DNA of 64,000 nt from Peptococcaceae bacterium BRH_c8a (GTDB lineage Bacteria; Bacillota; Desulfotomaculia; Desulfotomaculales; Desulfallaceae). The position numbers were made by a program, and so were the translations under genes. Location: NCBI GenBank assembly GCA_000961575.1, contig LADP01000025.1, forward strand, positions 62,001-126,000. The letters are read 5' to 3'. Under the pieces are notes generated by a model. It searched no databases and was not told where the DNA came from. It saw only the letters and a list, made by a program, of their open reading frames with translations. The first letter of the stretch is position 1; the number at the start of each line of letters is the position of its first letter. Of this stretch, positions 61,194 to 64,000 are shown piece after piece.

Positions 61194-62642
61194 TTATTGT
61201 CCTTTATTATTTACATCGCCAGCTAGGCGCTCAAGATGTTTGCCGTATTTGCCCATTACCCATACATGCAAAAGGGCCTGGGTGGCGTTGTAAAAAAACC
61301 ACGGTATGGTGGGCACGTAGTCGTGAATGGCTACCAGCACATACCGGTTATTTAGAACTTCGCGAAATTCCAGCCGTCCGCGGTGCGGCAGCTGGTTTAG
61401 CCTGGCTAGCAATCCGCCTGTAATATAGTACAGGGGGCGGTCTTTGGAACTGCGGGCGTGTGAAAATGTCAAATCTAGCAGCGATTGACTCAGGAAACGG
61501 ACATAAAAATAGCAGCCATTTTGGTCCAGCTTTACTCTTATCATTGTGCCCAGGAAAAGCCCGGGGATCCACCGGGAGTAATAAATGGCCACCCAGTCGG
61601 CGTCCCTGCCCGGTGGCAAGGTCAGACGCTGTACTGAACGCACGCTGATTACATTATTAGCACTTTTTGCCGCTGGTTTAGGCGGTTCTATTTTACCCTG
61701 GGGCTCTTTGGGCGACACCGCCAATTTAACCGCATCAGCAAAGCGCAGGCCAGGCAATTTCATTTCTTGCTGCAGGCGCAGATTTGTAGCCACCATAGGA
61801 TGTTTGAGACTTTCCACCAGCGGTTTGACCAAGGCCAGGGGAGAACCGGTAAAACTACCCAGCAGTATACTGGCCAACCAGGGTGGAAAATACGGGATGA
61901 CCGTTATGTAACACTTGCGGTTTAGTACCCGCGCGACGTTGATAATTAACTCCTTATAAGTCATCACGTCGGGACCGCCTATGTCATAGCTTTCGTTATA
62001 TGTTTTGGGATTACCCATACAGTAATGCAAAATACTGAGCACGTCCGGCAGGGCAATGGGATGGGTCAGGGACATCATCCAACGCGGGAAAATCATGAAC
62101 CTGTACCCTTGGGCCAGGCGGATTAGGATGCGAAAGGTGGAACCGCCGGCGCCGATAATTAAACCGGCGCGCAGCGCGGTGACCGGTACCCCGTGGGAAC
62201 CAAGGGTTTCTTCCACCTCCAAACGGCTGCGCAGGTGCAGTGAAAGGTTTTCGGTATCAGGCACCAGCCCACCAAGGTAAATGATCTGCTTGACACCTGC
62301 CTTGGCGGCGGCCCGGGCAAAATTATCCGCCAGAATTAAATCCATGTCTTGGAATTTGCCTTGGGTCAGCCGGGCAGACGGCATCATTGAGTGTACTAAA
62401 TAGAAAGCATAATTAACACCTTCCAGGGCTTTTTCCGCATCTATTAACGAGAAAAGGTCACACTCTCGCCATTCGATGCCGGTATCATCGGTCCACGACC
62501 GGTTTTGGGGTTCCTTAACCGGCAGCCGGGTTAGGGCGATAACCCTGTACCAGGACTGCAGTTCATGCATCAGGGCCCGGCCCACAAATCCCGTGGCCCC
62601 GGCAATGGCCACAACCGGCCTGGCTATTCCTCGGTGTTCCAC
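61194..62642 (-). CDS. NAD(P)-binding epimerase-like protein with DUF2867
   Basis: About 482 residues. An N-terminal Rossmann domain (VVAIAGATGFVGRALMHEL with G-x2-G-x2-G, and ALRAGLIIGAGGSTFRI) of the atypical SDR kind, then a C-terminal DUF2867 domain (ADWVAIYYSRWIPGLFLG, YYITGGLLARLNQLPHRGRL). Such fusions act on unknown, perhaps lipid or quinone-linked, substrates. I start at GTG 62642 after AAAGGG rather than the longer TTG 62669. Confidence 0.75.
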   Translation of the reverse strand: MEHRGIARPVVAIAGATGFVGRALMHELQSWYRVIALTRLPVKEPQNRSWTDDTGIEWRECDLFSLIDAEKALEGVNYAFYLVHSMMPSARLTQGKFQDMDLILADNFARAAAKAGVKQIIYLGGLVPDTENLSLHLRSRLEVEETLGSHGVPVTALRAGLIIGAGGSTFRILIRLAQGYRFMIFPRWMMSLTHPIALPDVLSILHYCMGNPKTYNESYDIGGPDVMTYKELIINVARVLNRKCYITVIPYFPPWLASILLGSFTGSPLALVKPLVESLKHPMVATNLRLQQEMKLPGLRFADAVKLAVSPKEPQGKIEPPKPAAKSANNVISVRSVQRLTLPPGRDADWVAIYYSRWIPGLFLGTMIRVKLDQNGCYFYVRFLSQSLLDLTFSHARSSKDRPLYYITGGLLARLNQLPHRGRLEFREVLNNRYVLVAIHDYVPTIPWFFYNATQALLHVWVMGKYGKHLERLAGDVNNKGQ

Positions 62643-62843
62643 CTGTATCCGACCCTTTCTGTTTAACAATAAACCCTATTATGCTTTATTTTTTGCAGGG
62701 AACTAATTTAAGCTATTTCAATTGTACCACAGGGTTTTAGGTTAGTTTTGTTTTCATTTGATTTCATTAAAAGGATAATTAACCGGCCCCGGCCAATAGA
62801 AAGTTAAATACGACCATTTATATATTAAGGAAGGCTGGTGACC

Positions 62844-64000
62844 ATGCGCTTTTTACATACTTCAGACTGGCACCTGGGCAGGATTTTTCACGGTGTTCAT
62901 CTTACCGATGACCAGGCTCATGTACTGGATCAGTTTATCGAACTGGTTAAGGACATCAAACCCGACGCTGTTTTAATCGCCGGCGACGTGTATGATCGCT
63001 CAGTCCCTCCCATCGAGGCTGTTAGGCTGTTGGACGAAACTATAACCCGGATTTTGCTGGATTGCCGGGTGCCGGTAATCATGATCGCCGGCAATCATGA
63101 CAGCCCCGAACGCCTGGGGTTTGGCACCCGCCTGCTGGCGCGTCAGGGTTTGCACGTGGTAAGTCGGATTAACGGCAACCCCGCCCCGGTCATACTTGGT
63201 GATGCGTACGGTCCGGTGTATTTTTGTCCGGTTCCTTATGCCGAGCCGCCAGATGTGCGGCAAATATTATCCGTTACGGATGCGTTAGATCACGACCGGG
63301 CTTTGCGCCTGTTAACCGGGCAACTGCTGGCGCAGATTCCCGCCGGTGCACGGTCGGTGGCCCTGGCCCATGCTTTTGTGGCGGGAGGCGAAGCGAGCGA
63401 TTCAGAACGCCCACTGTCCGTGGGTGGCACTGGTGCTGTAGATTGCTCATGTTTTCATAACTTCCATTATACCGCCCTGGGTCATCTGCACAGCCCACAG
63501 CGTGCCGGGAGTACCGCTATCCGGTATGCCGGCTCTCTGTTAAAATACTCATTCGCCGAATCGGCCAACCGTAAATCAGTAACCCTGGTCGAAATGGACG
63601 GTGCCGGCGAGGTGCAAATTGAGGAAATGGCCCTTACGCCACGGCGGGACGTATGCTGCCTGTCAGGTTACCTGGACGAGCTAATCACCATGACATTGAC
63701 CGGGGACAGTCCAAACCGGGACGATTACCTGATGGTCACCTTAAAGGACACTGGAGCAATACTTGATGCTATTGGCAAACTGCGTGCGGTATACCCCAAC
63801 GTGCTGCACATCGAGCGCCCCTGCTTGACTGGTACCAGTGAACTGCGCGGCCCCGGGGGGGATCATCGCCGGGTGAACGAAGCCGACCTGTTCGCCTCTT
63901 TTTTTGAACAGGTTACCGGTGAGCATTTGCAGGACGATTTACAGCAGACATTTGCCGAAACACTGGAGAGCCTTTACCGGCAGGAACGGGAGGCGCAGGT
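62844..64000 (+). CDS. sbcD: Nuclease SbcCD subunit D, cut by the window edge
   Basis: The open frame from ATG 62844 runs to the end without a stop (385 codons seen). It holds the calcineurin-like metallophosphatase motifs of SbcD/Mre11: HTSDWHLGRIFHG, IAGDVYDRS, IAGNHDSPERL, ALAHAFVAGG and TALGHLHSPQ. With SbcC it cuts hairpins and blocked DNA ends. AAGGAAGGCTGGTG precedes the ATG. sbcC is expected just beyond the window. Confidence 0.9.
   Translation, partial: MRFLHTSDWHLGRIFHGVHLTDDQAHVLDQFIELVKDIKPDAVLIAGDVYDRSVPPIEAVRLLDETITRILLDCRVPVIMIAGNHDSPERLGFGTRLLARQGLHVVSRINGNPAPVILGDAYGPVYFCPVPYAEPPDVRQILSVTDALDHDRALRLLTGQLLAQIPAGARSVALAHAFVAGGEASDSERPLSVGGTGAVDCSCFHNFHYTALGHLHSPQRAGSTAIRYAGSLLKYSFAESANRKSVTLVEMDGAGEVQIEEMALTPRRDVCCLSGYLDELITMTLTGDSPNRDDYLMVTLKDTGAILDAIGKLRAVYPNVLHIERPCLTGTSELRGPGGDHRRVNEADLFASFFEQVTGEHLQDDLQQTFAETLESLYRQEREAQ

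Noticed and set aside
1-64000. CRISPR array or tRNA/rRNA genes
   Set aside because: No regularly spaced repeats with unique spacers and no recognisable tRNA or rRNA sequence were seen on reading; a tRNAscan or Rfam run could still find something missed.

Overview
The window looks like a chromosome segment of an anaerobic, endospore-forming Firmicute of the Desulfotomaculum/Peptococcaceae kind. This is inferred from gene content: CotF-like and CotJ coat proteins, GerP-like proteins, YetF/DUF421, DUF1657, DUF1540, YIEGIA with its capping subunit, the SigI/RsgI pair, and strong AGGAGG ribosome sites. No rRNA, tRNA or CRISPR array was seen. The right edge cuts through sbcD.

0-5 kb is a decayed left flank. 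It holds an integrase with two inverted repeats upstream, a DUF1659/DUF2922 pair, a histidine kinase and an ArsB/NhaD-type permease; the pair, the kinase and the permease are all frameshifted. 5-16 kb is a metal and spore-envelope region: a methyltransferase-like membrane protein, a four-helix copper storage protein, a cysteine-free multicopper-oxidase-like protein, two CotF-like proteins, a CopD-like protein, two YetF paralogues, CopA and the YIEGIA pair. Four copies of a GGGGACA...TGTCCCC repeat lie just upstream of genes here. 16-26 kb carries an FMN-dependent hydroxyacid oxidase, DUF1540, two Hsp20 proteins, GerP-like proteins, SigI/RsgI, Met-rich secreted proteins, a diguanylate cyclase, and SHOCT and DUF1657 proteins. 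26-36 kb has an operon of membrane-anchored CWB2-like proteins (one fused to DUF4396), a YckD-like protein, DUF2933, an OmpR-type two-component system and an S-layer-homology protein. Five intergenic regions between 5.8 and 34.2 kb share TGT half-sites phased at 11 bp, which suggests one envelope regulon run by an OmpR/PhoB-type regulator.

36-53 kb is an accessory region. It contains a transposase remnant, a resolvase with a res-like site, an IS with a 7-bp target duplication whose transposase is split by a group II intron, an HTH-ParA fusion, a broken PIN toxin with its antitoxin, a c-di-GMP-I riboswitch with terminator ahead of a ComFB-family gene, and an ECF sigma/DUF4179 pair. 53-60 kb is a minus-strand, plasmid-like block: two HTH initiator-like genes, an operon of secreted stalk-domain proteins, a possible RusA-like protein, an iteron-like cluster and a replication-relaxation protein. 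It abuts cotJC, which is cut to 34 codons while cotJA and cotJB remain. After it come an epimerase/DUF2867 protein and sbcD.
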